Part shown: piece by piece, positions 42,850 to 50,774 of the stretch
Layout: the number at the start of each line of letters is the position of its first letter
Position numbering within the stretch: position 1 is the first letter of the stretch
Assembly: GCF_003474385.1 (NCBI RefSeq)
Contig: NZ_QUCY01000005.1
Coordinates: forward strand, 49,260 to 113,259
DNA from: Senegalimassilia sp003474385
GTDB taxonomy: Bacteria > Actinomycetota > Coriobacteriia > Coriobacteriales > Eggerthellaceae
Length of the DNA: 64,000 nt
Reading direction: 5' to 3'
Notes under the pieces: generated by a model
Told to the model about the DNA's origin: nothing
What the model saw: only the letters and a program-made list of their open reading frames with translations
The model's database searches: none
Position numbers and translations under genes: made by a program

Positions 42850-43131
42850 TTACCTGATCGCCTCGTTCAAGCTATCGATGGTTTCGGTATCGAACGCAAA
42901 CCATCCGGCGGCCATGCGCAAAACACTACGATAGAAACGGATCTGGACAAGCTGCATGGCTCGCTCGGAGAAATCAGGAAACCAGGGCAGCATGCGCTGG
43001 CGCAAGCACGTTTCAGTGCACCTCAAAATCCGCCGCCACTGCCGCGCTATCGCCGTTTTCGAGGTTCTGGATTGCACGCAACGTAAGCCAGGATTATACG
43101 AGCATCGCCTTGAACGGGCAGTAGAGCGCAA
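42850..43131 (-). pseudogene. Possible C-terminal fragment of a TetR-like regulator
   Basis: The minus-strand frame from about 43080 to the stop at 42850 reads MLPWFPDFSERAMQLVQIRF, then LRMAAGWFAFDTETIDSLNEAI. It has the helical, aromatic-rich character of a ligand-binding domain C-terminus. No DNA-binding N-terminus is found. I am not sure of the family. Confidence 0.35.
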
Positions 43132-43178
43132 ACCTCAAACACTATCAGCTATGTTACCGCTGACGACATATCCCCTCC

Positions 43179-43940
43179 TTACGCAACCAGTTCCAACAAC
43201 GCTTGGGTTAGCTGCAACAGAGGTGCGTAAAAACCGTTGGGGGATTCACGTTCTACCGCTTCTCGCAAGGCTGGCATCCAGGAAAGCGGGCGGGTGCGCA
43301 CGAAGTCGACAGCATGCTGCGCCGCGCTCAGGGCGTTTTGCGTATTCGCATCCGCGCCTTCGCTCGCAGCAGAGGAAGCACACCCTGCATCTGCGCCCCA
43401 ATCCTCGCCTTCACCTGCTCGGCGGCATAATTCGCTTGCCAGCAGAAGCTCGATGCCCATATGGTCCTCATACTGTCTACCCGCCTGCGCCAACTCCAAA
43501 CCGTTGCCGCGCAAGGCCGCGCGCATCTGATGAGTCGCCTCGCCGAACCCGACGGCACAACCCTGCTGGCAATAAAACGTCTCCCACGGGGCAACAGCCG
43601 GTTTCGGCGGCCCCACGAACAGATGCGCGAACTCCACCGATGCGCGTTGCACTCGATCATCAAGATTACTCGCGCCATCCCTGGCGTCTAAAATACAAAC
43701 ACCGGCTTGCGCTTCCCGCGACGCGACCGCCGCCTCTTCGCACCCGTCAAGATACTTCACCAGCTTATCTACCGCATTCGCCACCTCGGCGTCTCCGCAC
43801 GCCGCAAGCTCTTCCCATAGGCAAGCATCAAATATAGCCGCACTCTGCACACCTGCCTGCAAGGGCGGCGTTAAAAGCGCGTTGCCGACAATCGCCAGCC
43901 AGGGCGCCACCTGCACAAACGTTTCCCTATCCACCATCAT
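43179..43940 (-). CDS. TorD/DmsD-type molybdoenzyme chaperone
   Basis: A protein of 253 residues, all-helical. The TorD-family core is RASVEFAHLFVGPPKPAVAP, then WETFYCQQGCAVGFGEATHQ and YEDHMGIELLLASELCRRA, matching the conserved E-x-x-x-L-F and P-x-x-S/E-x-Y signatures and the E-D-H-x-x-x-E-L motif. Such proteins bind the Tat signal of the catalytic subunit and hold it until the molybdenum cofactor is inserted. It lies 68 bases downstream of the NrfD gene in the same direction and completes the operon with the catalytic, FeS and membrane subunits. An alanine/cysteine-rich insert near residue 185 is atypical. Confidence 0.85.
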   Translation of the reverse strand: MMVDRETFVQVAPWLAIVGNALLTPPLQAGVQSAAIFDACLWEELAACGDAEVANAVDKLVKYLDGCEEAAVASREAQAGVCILDARDGASNLDDRVQRASVEFAHLFVGPPKPAVAPWETFYCQQGCAVGFGEATHQMRAALRGNGLELAQAGRQYEDHMGIELLLASELCRRAGEGEDWGADAGCASSAASEGADANTQNALSAAQHAVDFVRTRPLSWMPALREAVERESPNGFYAPLLQLTQALLELVA

Positions 43941-44008
43941 CGCAATCCGCTACCTCTCACGAAAAAGGGAGCCGGTCACCGATTGCAACCGACTCCTACA
44001 CGCCATAG

Positions 44009-45190
44009 CTATTGTTCACTACCGCATTTTGGCAGCACGCACTTCGATAGGATCATGTACGCCAGCGCACCCGCGCACACCACGCCCGCAAACACTACGA
44101 CCTCCGGCAGCGTAGGCGCATACACGCCCAGCGTAGTCCACACGTCGCCGGCATCGCCTACCTGAGCGGCAGCCGTACCCAACGTAATGCCGTTGCCGCC
44201 ATAGACGTTCGACACGGTGAAGCTGGTGAATAACAGCCACGCACGCTTGCAGAACACACCAAGCACTATCAGCGCACTCGCCAGCACCACACACGCCGGA
44301 TTTTCGCGATTCCGAGCGAACACGAGTACCAAGAACGGCACAGCCAAGCCACCGATAACCTCAAACCAGAAGAACGGCGCCGTCTTGCCGGTGGTCATGA
44401 TAGCCAGCGCCTCGGCCTCGCCCGCACCCGGGTAGCCCATGGTCAGGCACTCGCAAGCGATGAAGAACGCGTCCACCGCCACGAACACCGCAAGCAGCCC
44501 CGCCAGCGACTTCATCAAATCGCGGTCGAACTTGAACAACTTCGCACGGTCAAGCGCCAAAAGGCAGATAAGCAGCAATGCCAGACCCGAATCGCAGGCC
44601 GATGCCACAAAAATGGGAGCCATGATCGCCGAGTACCACGCCTTGGCAATCTGCAGGCCGAAAATCCATGCCGTCACGCTGTGCACCAGGATGGCAACCG
44701 GCAGCGCCACACGAGAGAGCACTGCCACCTTGCGCTCGTCGCCGCGCACCAACCACACCAGGTCAAGCACGTTGATGACCAGGTAGCACGTGATAACGAT
44801 CATGTCCCACGCAAGCGGACTGACGAAGTTCAACCCCACGAACATGCGCCACACACGCGCCACGCCGCCAAGGTCGATGAGCACGAACGCGCCAGCACAG
44901 CAGATGCATACGATGGATGTGATGACCGCCGGCACCGACACGCGTTTAAACGACTCTATGCCGAACACGTGCGCCGAGCTTGCCACAATCAGACCGCCAG
45001 CCGACAGGCCGACGAAGAACATGAACGCCATGATGTACAGGCCCCATGAGTTGGAGTTGTTCATGCCCGTGATACCCAGGCCGTACGTCTGCTGGGCAAC
45101 CCAGCAGCCCACCGCGGCTAAAACCACCGCCGCCAACACGACAACAACCGCCATAGTTCGCCCGCTGAACAGGGCTTTTCGCTTATCCAT
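44009..45190 (-). CDS. NrfD/DmsC-like quinol-interacting membrane subunit
   Basis: A protein of 393 residues with about ten hydrophobic helices. Features of the NrfD/PsrC family include WGLYIMAFMFFVGLSAGGLI near the start, with the conserved glycine pair, DMIVITCYLVINVLDLVWLV, and an acidic residue in ALIDL-type helices (FVLIDLGGVARVW). It would oxidise menaquinol and pass electrons to the FeS subunit encoded 11 bases upstream. It has more helices than E. coli DmsC and resembles polysulfide-reductase-type anchors instead. It is part of the dms-like operon. Confidence 0.9.
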   Translation of the reverse strand: MDKRKALFSGRTMAVVVVLAAVVLAAVGCWVAQQTYGLGITGMNNSNSWGLYIMAFMFFVGLSAGGLIVASSAHVFGIESFKRVSVPAVITSIVCICCAGAFVLIDLGGVARVWRMFVGLNFVSPLAWDMIVITCYLVINVLDLVWLVRGDERKVAVLSRVALPVAILVHSVTAWIFGLQIAKAWYSAIMAPIFVASACDSGLALLLICLLALDRAKLFKFDRDLMKSLAGLLAVFVAVDAFFIACECLTMGYPGAGEAEALAIMTTGKTAPFFWFEVIGGLAVPFLVLVFARNRENPACVVLASALIVLGVFCKRAWLLFTSFTVSNVYGGNGITLGTAAAQVGDAGDVWTTLGVYAPTLPEVVVFAGVVCAGALAYMILSKCVLPKCGSEQ

Positions 45191-45201
45191 CCATCAACCC
45201 C

Positions 45202-45816
45202 CTAGTTCACGTAAAACATCTGCGGGCGCGTGCCCTTTTCCTCGAGCAGCACATGACCGCCACGACGCCAAAGCCTCGACACTGCCGAATCCGGATCATC
45301 CAGATCACCGAACACGCGAGCATCACCCGGGCAGCAATGCACGCACATAGGCTCGTCGCCGCGATCGGTACGCTCCTTGCACAGGCTGCATTTCTCGGCC
45401 ACGCCGCGTGGGCGAACCGGCACGTCGGCATCGCCATAGTGGAAACCTGTCGCGCGTACAGGCTCGTTCCAGTTGAACACGCGGGCGTTATACGGACAGG
45501 CGCCCATGCACATACGACAGCCGATGCAGCGGTCGTAATCAATCTCCACGCGACCCTGCTCATCTTTGTACGTGGCGCCGGTCGGGCACACCTTCATGCA
45601 TGCAGGATTCTCGCAGTGCTGGCAAGCAACCGGCAGATACGTACGCGAAAGGTTGGGGTACACGCCAACAGCGTCGTCGAACATCTCCACGCCCTCGGTA
45701 AGCACGCGGTTCCACAGCATGCCATCAGGGACGTTGTTCTGCATCTTGCAAGCGATCGAGCACGTGTTGCACCCGATGCAGCGGTGCAGGTCTATTGCGA
45801 TAGCCAGTTTCGTCAT
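45202..45816 (-). CDS. Four-cluster ferredoxin-like FeS subunit (DmsB type)
   Basis: A protein of 204 residues. Four sets of cysteines for [4Fe-4S] clusters are in order: CIGCNTCSIACKMQN (residues 15-29), CQHCENPACMKVCPTGA (about 67-83), CIGCRMCMGACPYNARVF (about 98-115) and CSLCKERTDRG with CVHCCPGDARVFG (about 142-175). This is the standard DmsB/NrfC/PsrB layout that wires the membrane subunit to the molybdenum subunit. It has no signal peptide and would be co-exported with the catalytic subunit. It starts three bases after the stop of the catalytic gene. Confidence 0.95.
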   Translation of the reverse strand: MTKLAIAIDLHRCIGCNTCSIACKMQNNVPDGMLWNRVLTEGVEMFDDAVGVYPNLSRTYLPVACQHCENPACMKVCPTGATYKDEQGRVEIDYDRCIGCRMCMGACPYNARVFNWNEPVRATGFHYGDADVPVRPRGVAEKCSLCKERTDRGDEPMCVHCCPGDARVFGDLDDPDSAVSRLWRRGGHVLLEEKGTRPQMFYVN

Positions 45817-45819
45817 GGG

Positions 45820-48225
45820 CTATTCACCTGCCTTTTTGATCTCAATGAGCGTGTCGTTATACGGAATCATGGGACCGAACATCATGTCGTAACCGCGCGG
45901 GTTCATCGTATCGTTGGATACGCTTTGCATCAGCGTCCCCTCAAGATACTGACGGTACGTGCTTTCGGCCATAAACGCGCTTTCAGGCTGCACGGCGTTG
46001 TTCAGGCGCAGCTTCGTGCGGAACGAACCGCGATCGTTGTACACCTCAACCTCGTCGCCATCGACAAGGCCACGCGCAGCGGCATCGGACGGGTTCAGCT
46101 CGATATGCGGCTCGAACAGCTGCTGGATCCACTTCGCACCCGAATAGGCAGAATGCACGCGGAAGCGCGAACGAGCTTGACTGAACTGCAGCGGGTATTT
46201 TTCGCGCAGCGGGTTTTCCGGGTACGCCTCGTTAGGACGCTCCCACTGCGGGAACGCCTGGCCCCACGCCAGCATGTTCTCGTAGTACGGCTCCTGCTTG
46301 GTCGAAGGCGTTGCGTAGGTCATGCCCACTTCCTCGCCGACGGTATCGTCCCAATCCAGCACCAGCTTGCAGGCACCGTTTTCCCTGTTCAGCGCTTCAA
46401 GTGTGATACCTTCACACGACGGGTCGTCCGTGGTCAAGATAGCGCGAGCGTATTCTTCGCCATTCTCCGGATACAAACCGCCCAGCCCCATGGCTTCGGC
46501 AATGCCCTTCTCAATGTAGAAGTCGGATTTGGAATCGAACAACGGGTCAAGCACCTTCTGGTTCTCCAGAATGTAGCCGTTGGCGTTCTTCACGCCGCCC
46601 ACGCTGTCGGCGCACTCGAACTTGCTGCACACGGGAAGCACCAGGTCAACATAGTCAACAACCGAGCTGTGATAGATGTCTGCCAGGCACACGAAGTCAA
46701 GCGAATCCAACCAACGCTGCGTTTTTGCCCAGTTCGCCGCCTTCTGCGTGGGAATATCGCCGAAAAACATGGCCGCGTGCACGTCGTCGGTGTTCACAAT
46801 GTCGTAGAAGCCTTTTTTGCTAGGCGTGGGCTTTCTGTCCTCAGGCAGCTTCCAGGCGCCCAACTTGGCCTCGGACAGGACAGTGTGGTAGCAGTAGATG
46901 CCACAACCGGTACCGCGCTTGCCATAGTTGCCGGTTAGCGAGGCGATAAGCGCATAGCAGTGGCCGGCGATGTCGTTGTTGAAGAACTTATCGATACCGC
47001 CCACGCCATTGCAGATGATAGACGGACCCTTTGCATACTCGCGCGCCACCTGGGCGATAGTATCGGCCGGCACACCGGTAACGCCCTCGGCCCAGTCGAG
47101 CGTGTAGTCGGCCATCTGCTGCTTGAGCAAGTCATACTCGGTGATATATTGCACACCATCCACCGTGAAGGTGCCTTCGAGCGCAGGCTGCGCGCCCGGC
47201 GTATCATGCAGCACAGCCGCACCCGTTGCGCTGTCCCACACATACGGGGCTTTCACCTGCTTCGGCTTGCCAGTTTCCTTATCCACTGTATCGTGCATCT
47301 CGCCGAGCACCTCACCTGTTTTCGCGTTCACAAGGAAGGGGAACGACGTGTGCGCCAGCATGTGCTCGCGATCGCACAAGTCGTTGTCCAGCAGGTACTT
47401 CACCATTCCCAGGAAAAACGCCGGGTCGGTACCCGGGCGCAGCCCAACCCACTGGTCCGCCTTGCTTGCCGTTGCCGTGAAACGCGGGTCGAGTACGATG
47501 ATCTTCGTGCCAGCAGCCTGAGCATCAAGGAAAGCGCGCGACCACATCATGCCCGTTTCCAGCACGTTGCAGTTGGCCATAAGCACCACGTTAGCCTGCT
47601 TCCACTCCCATATGGTGTTGAGCGCGAACATGCCCGACCAGCCGAACGCTTGACCCTGACCGTTGCCCTGGCCCATGTCGTAGCCGTTCAAACCGCCAGC
47701 TTGCGCGCCCAAAATGGAAGCTAGTAGCGGACTGAAGCGCTGCGAAGCCTCCGTGGAGTATTGAATCCACAACGCTTGCGAACCGTACTTGTCGATGGTG
47801 GCCTGAAAATTCTCGGCGATGATTTTAAACGCCTCGTCCCAGCTGATTACCTCGAACTGACCGCTGCCGCGTTCTCCCACGCGACGCATAGGCGATTGAA
47901 TACGCGCTTCGCCATAGATGTGCTCGATCTCGGAAATGCCCTTAAGGCACACGTTTTGGAAACGCTTGTCACTATTCGGGCGCGGTTGCACCATGACCAG
48001 GCGTCCGTCACGCACCGTGCACTGCAACATGCAGTTACACAGGCAATGCTCGTTGTGGTAGGTGAACGCCGTGCGCTCCTCAGGCGCCGCTGTTGCCTGC
48101 GCAGGTGCCAGCCAGCCCTGCGTGGTGGCCATACCGCCCACAGCAGCAAGTGCGCCGCTGGCAGCACCTAGCCTGAGGAAGCTACGACGATTAAGCACCG
48201 CACGCATCCTTTTGCTGCTTTCCAT
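45820..48225 (-). CDS. DMSO-reductase-family molybdopterin oxidoreductase, catalytic subunit
   Basis: A protein of 801 residues. I chose ATG 48225, with AAGGAGAGG just upstream. The Tat signal is NRRSFLRLGAASGALAAVGG. The N-terminal [4Fe-4S] motif follows (HCLCNCMLQCTVRDGRLVMV with NVCLKG), then pterin-binding stretches (IIVLDPRFTATASKADQW, IICNGVGGIDKFFNNDIA) and the C-terminal beta barrel that binds the second pterin (DAAARGLVDGDEVEVYNDRG). The enzyme reduces, or in some relatives oxidises, a small substrate outside the membrane. The usual Ser or Cys molybdenum ligand is not obvious; the aligned stretch reads GGLNGYDMGQGNGQG. Substrate unknown; many relatives in this family of bacteria act on catechols or on S- and N-oxides. 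Confidence 0.92.
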   Translation of the reverse strand: MESSKRMRAVLNRRSFLRLGAASGALAAVGGMATTQGWLAPAQATAAPEERTAFTYHNEHCLCNCMLQCTVRDGRLVMVQPRPNSDKRFQNVCLKGISEIEHIYGEARIQSPMRRVGERGSGQFEVISWDEAFKIIAENFQATIDKYGSQALWIQYSTEASQRFSPLLASILGAQAGGLNGYDMGQGNGQGQAFGWSGMFALNTIWEWKQANVVLMANCNVLETGMMWSRAFLDAQAAGTKIIVLDPRFTATASKADQWVGLRPGTDPAFFLGMVKYLLDNDLCDREHMLAHTSFPFLVNAKTGEVLGEMHDTVDKETGKPKQVKAPYVWDSATGAAVLHDTPGAQPALEGTFTVDGVQYITEYDLLKQQMADYTLDWAEGVTGVPADTIAQVAREYAKGPSIICNGVGGIDKFFNNDIAGHCYALIASLTGNYGKRGTGCGIYCYHTVLSEAKLGAWKLPEDRKPTPSKKGFYDIVNTDDVHAAMFFGDIPTQKAANWAKTQRWLDSLDFVCLADIYHSSVVDYVDLVLPVCSKFECADSVGGVKNANGYILENQKVLDPLFDSKSDFYIEKGIAEAMGLGGLYPENGEEYARAILTTDDPSCEGITLEALNRENGACKLVLDWDDTVGEEVGMTYATPSTKQEPYYENMLAWGQAFPQWERPNEAYPENPLREKYPLQFSQARSRFRVHSAYSGAKWIQQLFEPHIELNPSDAAARGLVDGDEVEVYNDRGSFRTKLRLNNAVQPESAFMAESTYRQYLEGTLMQSVSNDTMNPRGYDMMFGPMIPYNDTLIEIKKAGE

Positions 48226-48288
48226 ATCCTCTCCTTCGTTCCGCATATCCCGTTTTCCCAGGTAAAAGAGATATAATTACGATGACCG

Positions 48289-48456
48289 ATTTATACCGGA
48301 CCCGTTTCGCACCTGCATTATGGAGGGTATGGAAACCTCGTTCACTGCCCAGCTTCGCGATATGGTGCTTAGGCGACGAACGCAAGAAACCGGGGTATAA
48401 TCGACACATTTCGAACGAAGGGGATTTCGCCACACGTGCTTTTTTCTGTGGCGAAA
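48289..48456. promoter_or_regulatory. Divergent promoters and inverted repeat between the TetR and molybdoenzyme genes
   Basis: TATAAT at 48396-48401 is a good -10 box for the TetR gene. TTTCGCCACA (48425-48434) and TGTGGCGAAA (48447-48456) form a perfect 10-bp inverted repeat with a 12-base spacer just before the TetR start, a likely operator. TTTATACCGG at 48289-48298 and CCGGGGTATAA at 48391 mirror each other at the two promoters. Confidence 0.55.
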
Positions 48457-48487
48457 CGCATGGGCGCAGCCAAGGTACGGGGGGATC

Positions 48488-49060
48488 ATGACCAAAAGCA
48501 AAACAGATTTGCGCGTCGTGCGCACGCGCAAACTCATACGCGATGCGTTCATGGATATGGTGGGCGAAGTGGGCGTGGCGAGAATCACGGTGAAGGATTT
48601 AACCGAGCGCGCCGGCATCAACCGCAAGACGTTCTATCTGCACTTCGAATCTATCGAAGCGCTGTACGACAGCGTGATGAATGAAGTTATGAACGACTTT
48701 TTCGATAATTACGAAACCACTGCCGACCAGCCAAAAGACCTTGACGGCCATGCGCAGCGTTTCTTTATGTTCCTTGTCGGGCAAACTCCTACCATTGAGA
48801 AGCTTATCTGTTCGCCCGGACCCTACGACTTTGGCAACCATATCTATCGTGAGCAGATGATGCGCTATAAGTCCGCTGGGCAGGACCCTTTTGCATGGAT
48901 GGACGCCGACGCTGAGGAGCTGGTGCTGAACTTTATCCGCACCACGGCGCTGGACTTTTACCGCGAATGGGTGCGTCGCGGCAAACGCGTCGACCCGCAA
49001 GAAGCGGCGCCGCTGCTCGGCGCCATCACCTGCCATGGCGCCGCTCCGCTCATGCGCTAG
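48488..49060 (+). CDS. TetR-family transcriptional regulator
   Basis: A protein of 190 residues. The DNA-binding head is RTRKLIRDAFMDMVGEVGVA followed by ITVKDLTERAGINRKTFYLHFESIEALYD-type sequence, with the recognition helix NRKTFYLHF ending in the conserved Y-x-H-F. The C-terminal ligand domain (residues 60-190) is divergent and has a TetR_C-like FIRTTALDFYREWVRRG helix. It is divergent from the molybdoenzyme operon, 262 bases away, and probably controls it in response to the substrate. A hairpin terminator follows its stop at once. Confidence 0.9.
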   Translation: MTKSKTDLRVVRTRKLIRDAFMDMVGEVGVARITVKDLTERAGINRKTFYLHFESIEALYDSVMNEVMNDFFDNYETTADQPKDLDGHAQRFFMFLVGQTPTIEKLICSPGPYDFGNHIYREQMMRYKSAGQDPFAWMDADAEELVLNFIRTTALDFYREWVRRGKRVDPQEAAPLLGAITCHGAAPLMR

Positions 49061-49061
49061 C

Positions 49062-49086
49062 GTGGGGCCTCGGGCCGAGGCCCCAC
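49062..49086 (+). terminator. Hairpin directly after the TetR stop codon
   Basis: GTGGGGCCTCGG and CCGAGGCCCCAC make a 12-bp stem around a single base (11 bp with a three-base loop in practice). It starts two bases after the TetR stop. There is no T-run, so termination may be weak. Confidence 0.55.
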
Positions 49087-49089
49087 ACC

Positions 49090-49347
49090 ATTGACGTCGT
49101 CGGCAAACTCGAAGGACAGGATCCCCGTTCCCAAGCCGTTCATCTGGGTTTTCACCAGCTCGTGATACGGCGAGCTTTCCAGCCCGGGGTACAGCACGCG
49201 CTTCACGCACGGCACGCCCTCCAGGTAGCGGGCCACCGCCAGCGCGTTGGCGCAGTGGCGCTCCACGCGCATCCCCTCTCCCACCGTGCGCTTCACGCCA
49301 GCGATATGCGTCACCTTCATGAGCGGGTTCGTGAGCGTCTCGAAGTT
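49090..49347 (-). pseudogene. O-acetylhomoserine sulfhydrylase (MetY-like) fragment
   Basis: On the minus strand, GVKRTVGEGMRVERHCANAL, then AVARYLEGVPCVKRVLYPGL and ESSPYHELVKTQMNGLGTGI, SFEF match the C-terminal third of Cys/Met-metabolism PLP enzymes (R-x-x-x-H-x-x-N-A-x-x-V-A-x-x-L, then Y-P-G-L-x-S). Both ends are cut. The 5' side stops at the TTAC that precedes the 44-base IS-like repeat. The catalytic lysine domain is absent, so the fragment is dead. Confidence 0.6.
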
Positions 49348-49349
49348 TA

Positions 49350-49393
49350 CTTGGCGCGGCTACGCGCGCGCCAGACTGAAGTCATTAATCAAA
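49350..49393. repeat. 44-base hairpin repeat ending in TCAAA, copy 2
   Basis: Identical to 37224-37267. Here it directly follows TTAC (49347-49350), a known insertion target of IS608-type elements, and ends in TCAA. It separates a truncated metY-like fragment from the purM terminator, so it looks like a solitary IS end or a very small derivative. Confidence 0.6.
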
Positions 49394-49413
49394 AAGGACC
49401 GCAAACGCGGTCC
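49391..49413 (-). terminator. Intrinsic terminator of purM
   Basis: On the minus strand GGACCGC-GTTT-GCGGTCC is followed directly by TTTTTGATT. It lies 37 bases past the purM stop. A textbook rho-independent signal. Confidence 0.85.
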
Positions 49414-49449
49414 TTGCGGTCATGCAAGTTGTAACGGAGATGCCGGAGT

Positions 49450-50532
49450 TTACCCCTGATACCCGTACAGGTTGCCTTCGCCCGTGTACTGCACCTCGCC
49501 GGTGCCGGAGATGATGCGGCCGACGCAATAGGTCTTCTCGCCGGCTTCGGCCAGAGCGGCCTCGACTTCCTCGGCGCGCGCGGGGTCCACGATCAAGATC
49601 ATGCCAACGCCCATGTTGAACGTCTTGAGCGCCTGCGGCTCGGACAGCTCGGCAGCGTCGCACACGTACTTCGCCACGGCGGGCACGGGCCAGGTGCCCA
49701 GGTCAACCTGCGCGTCAACGCGCTCGTTCAGCGCGCGGTTGAGGTTCTCGGAGATGCCGCCACCGGTGATGTGGGCCAGCGCACGCACGGCGCCCGGGCA
49801 TGCCTTCAGCGTACCGAGCACCTGCTTCACGTAGATGCGCGTAGGCGTGAGCAGCGCGTCGGCCACGGACTGGCCGTCAAGCGCCTCCACCGGCGCCAGC
49901 AGCTCTTCGCGGCTTTTGCCCTCCACGCACACCTTGCGGGCCAGGGAGTAGCCGTTGGAGTGCAGGCCCGAGGATGCCAGGCCGATGAGCACGTCGCCCT
50001 CGGACACGCTTTCGGGGTCGAGCATCTTCTGCTTGTCGACAACGCCCACGGTGAAGCCGGACAGGTCGTAGTCGTCGGGATCCATGACGCCCGGGTGCTC
50101 GGCCATCTCGCCGCCGATAAGCGCGCAGCCCGCCTGACGGCAGCCCTCGCCGATGCCGGCAACGACCTCGGCCACGTGCTCCTTGCGCAGCTTGCCGATG
50201 GCGATGTAGTCCAGGAAGAACAACGGCTCGGCGCCGCACGCCAGGATGTCGTTGACGCACATGGCCACCAAGTCGATGCCCACCGTGCCGTGCTTGCCGG
50301 CCAGCTGGGCAACCTTGAGCTTCGTACCCACGCCGTCGGTGCCGGAAACCAGCAGCGGCTCGGCCATGTCCTTGGCCGCCGCGATGCTGAACAGGCCGCC
50401 GAAGCCGCCGATGTCGCCGACGACCTCCGGGCGATACGTGGAGTGCACCGTCTCCTTGATGGCGTCGACGGCGCGCGCGCCCTCGGCGGTGTCCACGCCT
50501 GCTGCCTGGTACGTAACTTCCTGCTTCGTCAC
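49450..50532 (-). CDS. purM: Phosphoribosylformylglycinamidine cyclo-ligase (AIR synthetase)
   Basis: A protein of 360 residues catalysing ATP-dependent closure of FGAM to AIR. The GTG at 50532 has AAGGAG seven bases upstream. Family blocks are TYQAAGVDTAEGARAVDAIK at the N-terminus, DIGGFGGLFSI, LLVSGTDGVGTKLKVAQLAG (substrate loop), GIDLVAMCVNDILACGAEPL and GGEMAEHPGVM, then the second domain with LASSGLHSNGYSLARKVC and AHITGGGISENLNRAL. Length and motifs are normal. It lies 240 bases downstream of purF on the same strand, with two kinds of dispersed repeats between them, and ends at a strong terminator. Confidence 0.96.
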   Translation of the reverse strand: MTKQEVTYQAAGVDTAEGARAVDAIKETVHSTYRPEVVGDIGGFGGLFSIAAAKDMAEPLLVSGTDGVGTKLKVAQLAGKHGTVGIDLVAMCVNDILACGAEPLFFLDYIAIGKLRKEHVAEVVAGIGEGCRQAGCALIGGEMAEHPGVMDPDDYDLSGFTVGVVDKQKMLDPESVSEGDVLIGLASSGLHSNGYSLARKVCVEGKSREELLAPVEALDGQSVADALLTPTRIYVKQVLGTLKACPGAVRALAHITGGGISENLNRALNERVDAQVDLGTWPVPAVAKYVCDAAELSEPQALKTFNMGVGMILIVDPARAEEVEAALAEAGEKTYCVGRIISGTGEVQYTGEGNLYGYQG

Positions 50533-50606
50533 TGGATGCTCCTTATCTGATAGGCGGGAACCCGACCGGCGAACCGGCCGGCGCTCCCGCACCGCTAACC
50601 TTCCAA

Positions 50607-50762
50607 AACCCGGACACTTGGGGACATGCCCCTATCTGTCCAGTTTCGCGCGAACCACGGACCGCAAACGGCGAACAGCGAACGCACTTCCGTCCCCCGT
50701 TCACATGGCGGCATGCAGCCCAACTCCGGACACTTAACGCTACGCCCCCGAACTGTCTGGCG
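50607..50762. repeat. Mixed cluster of both dispersed repeat families between purF and purM
   Basis: Bases 50607-50650 (CCGGACACTTGGGGACATG) and 50727-50760 (CCGGACACTTAACGCTACG) belong to the family seen at 562-769. Bases 50671-50705 (GCGAACAGCGAACGCACTTC, then CGTCCCCCGTTCAC) belong to the family seen at 12.0, 24.6 and 40.2 kb. Having both families in one intergenic gap suggests they share hot spots. Confidence 0.7.
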
Positions 50763-50774
50763 TGTTTGCGGTTG

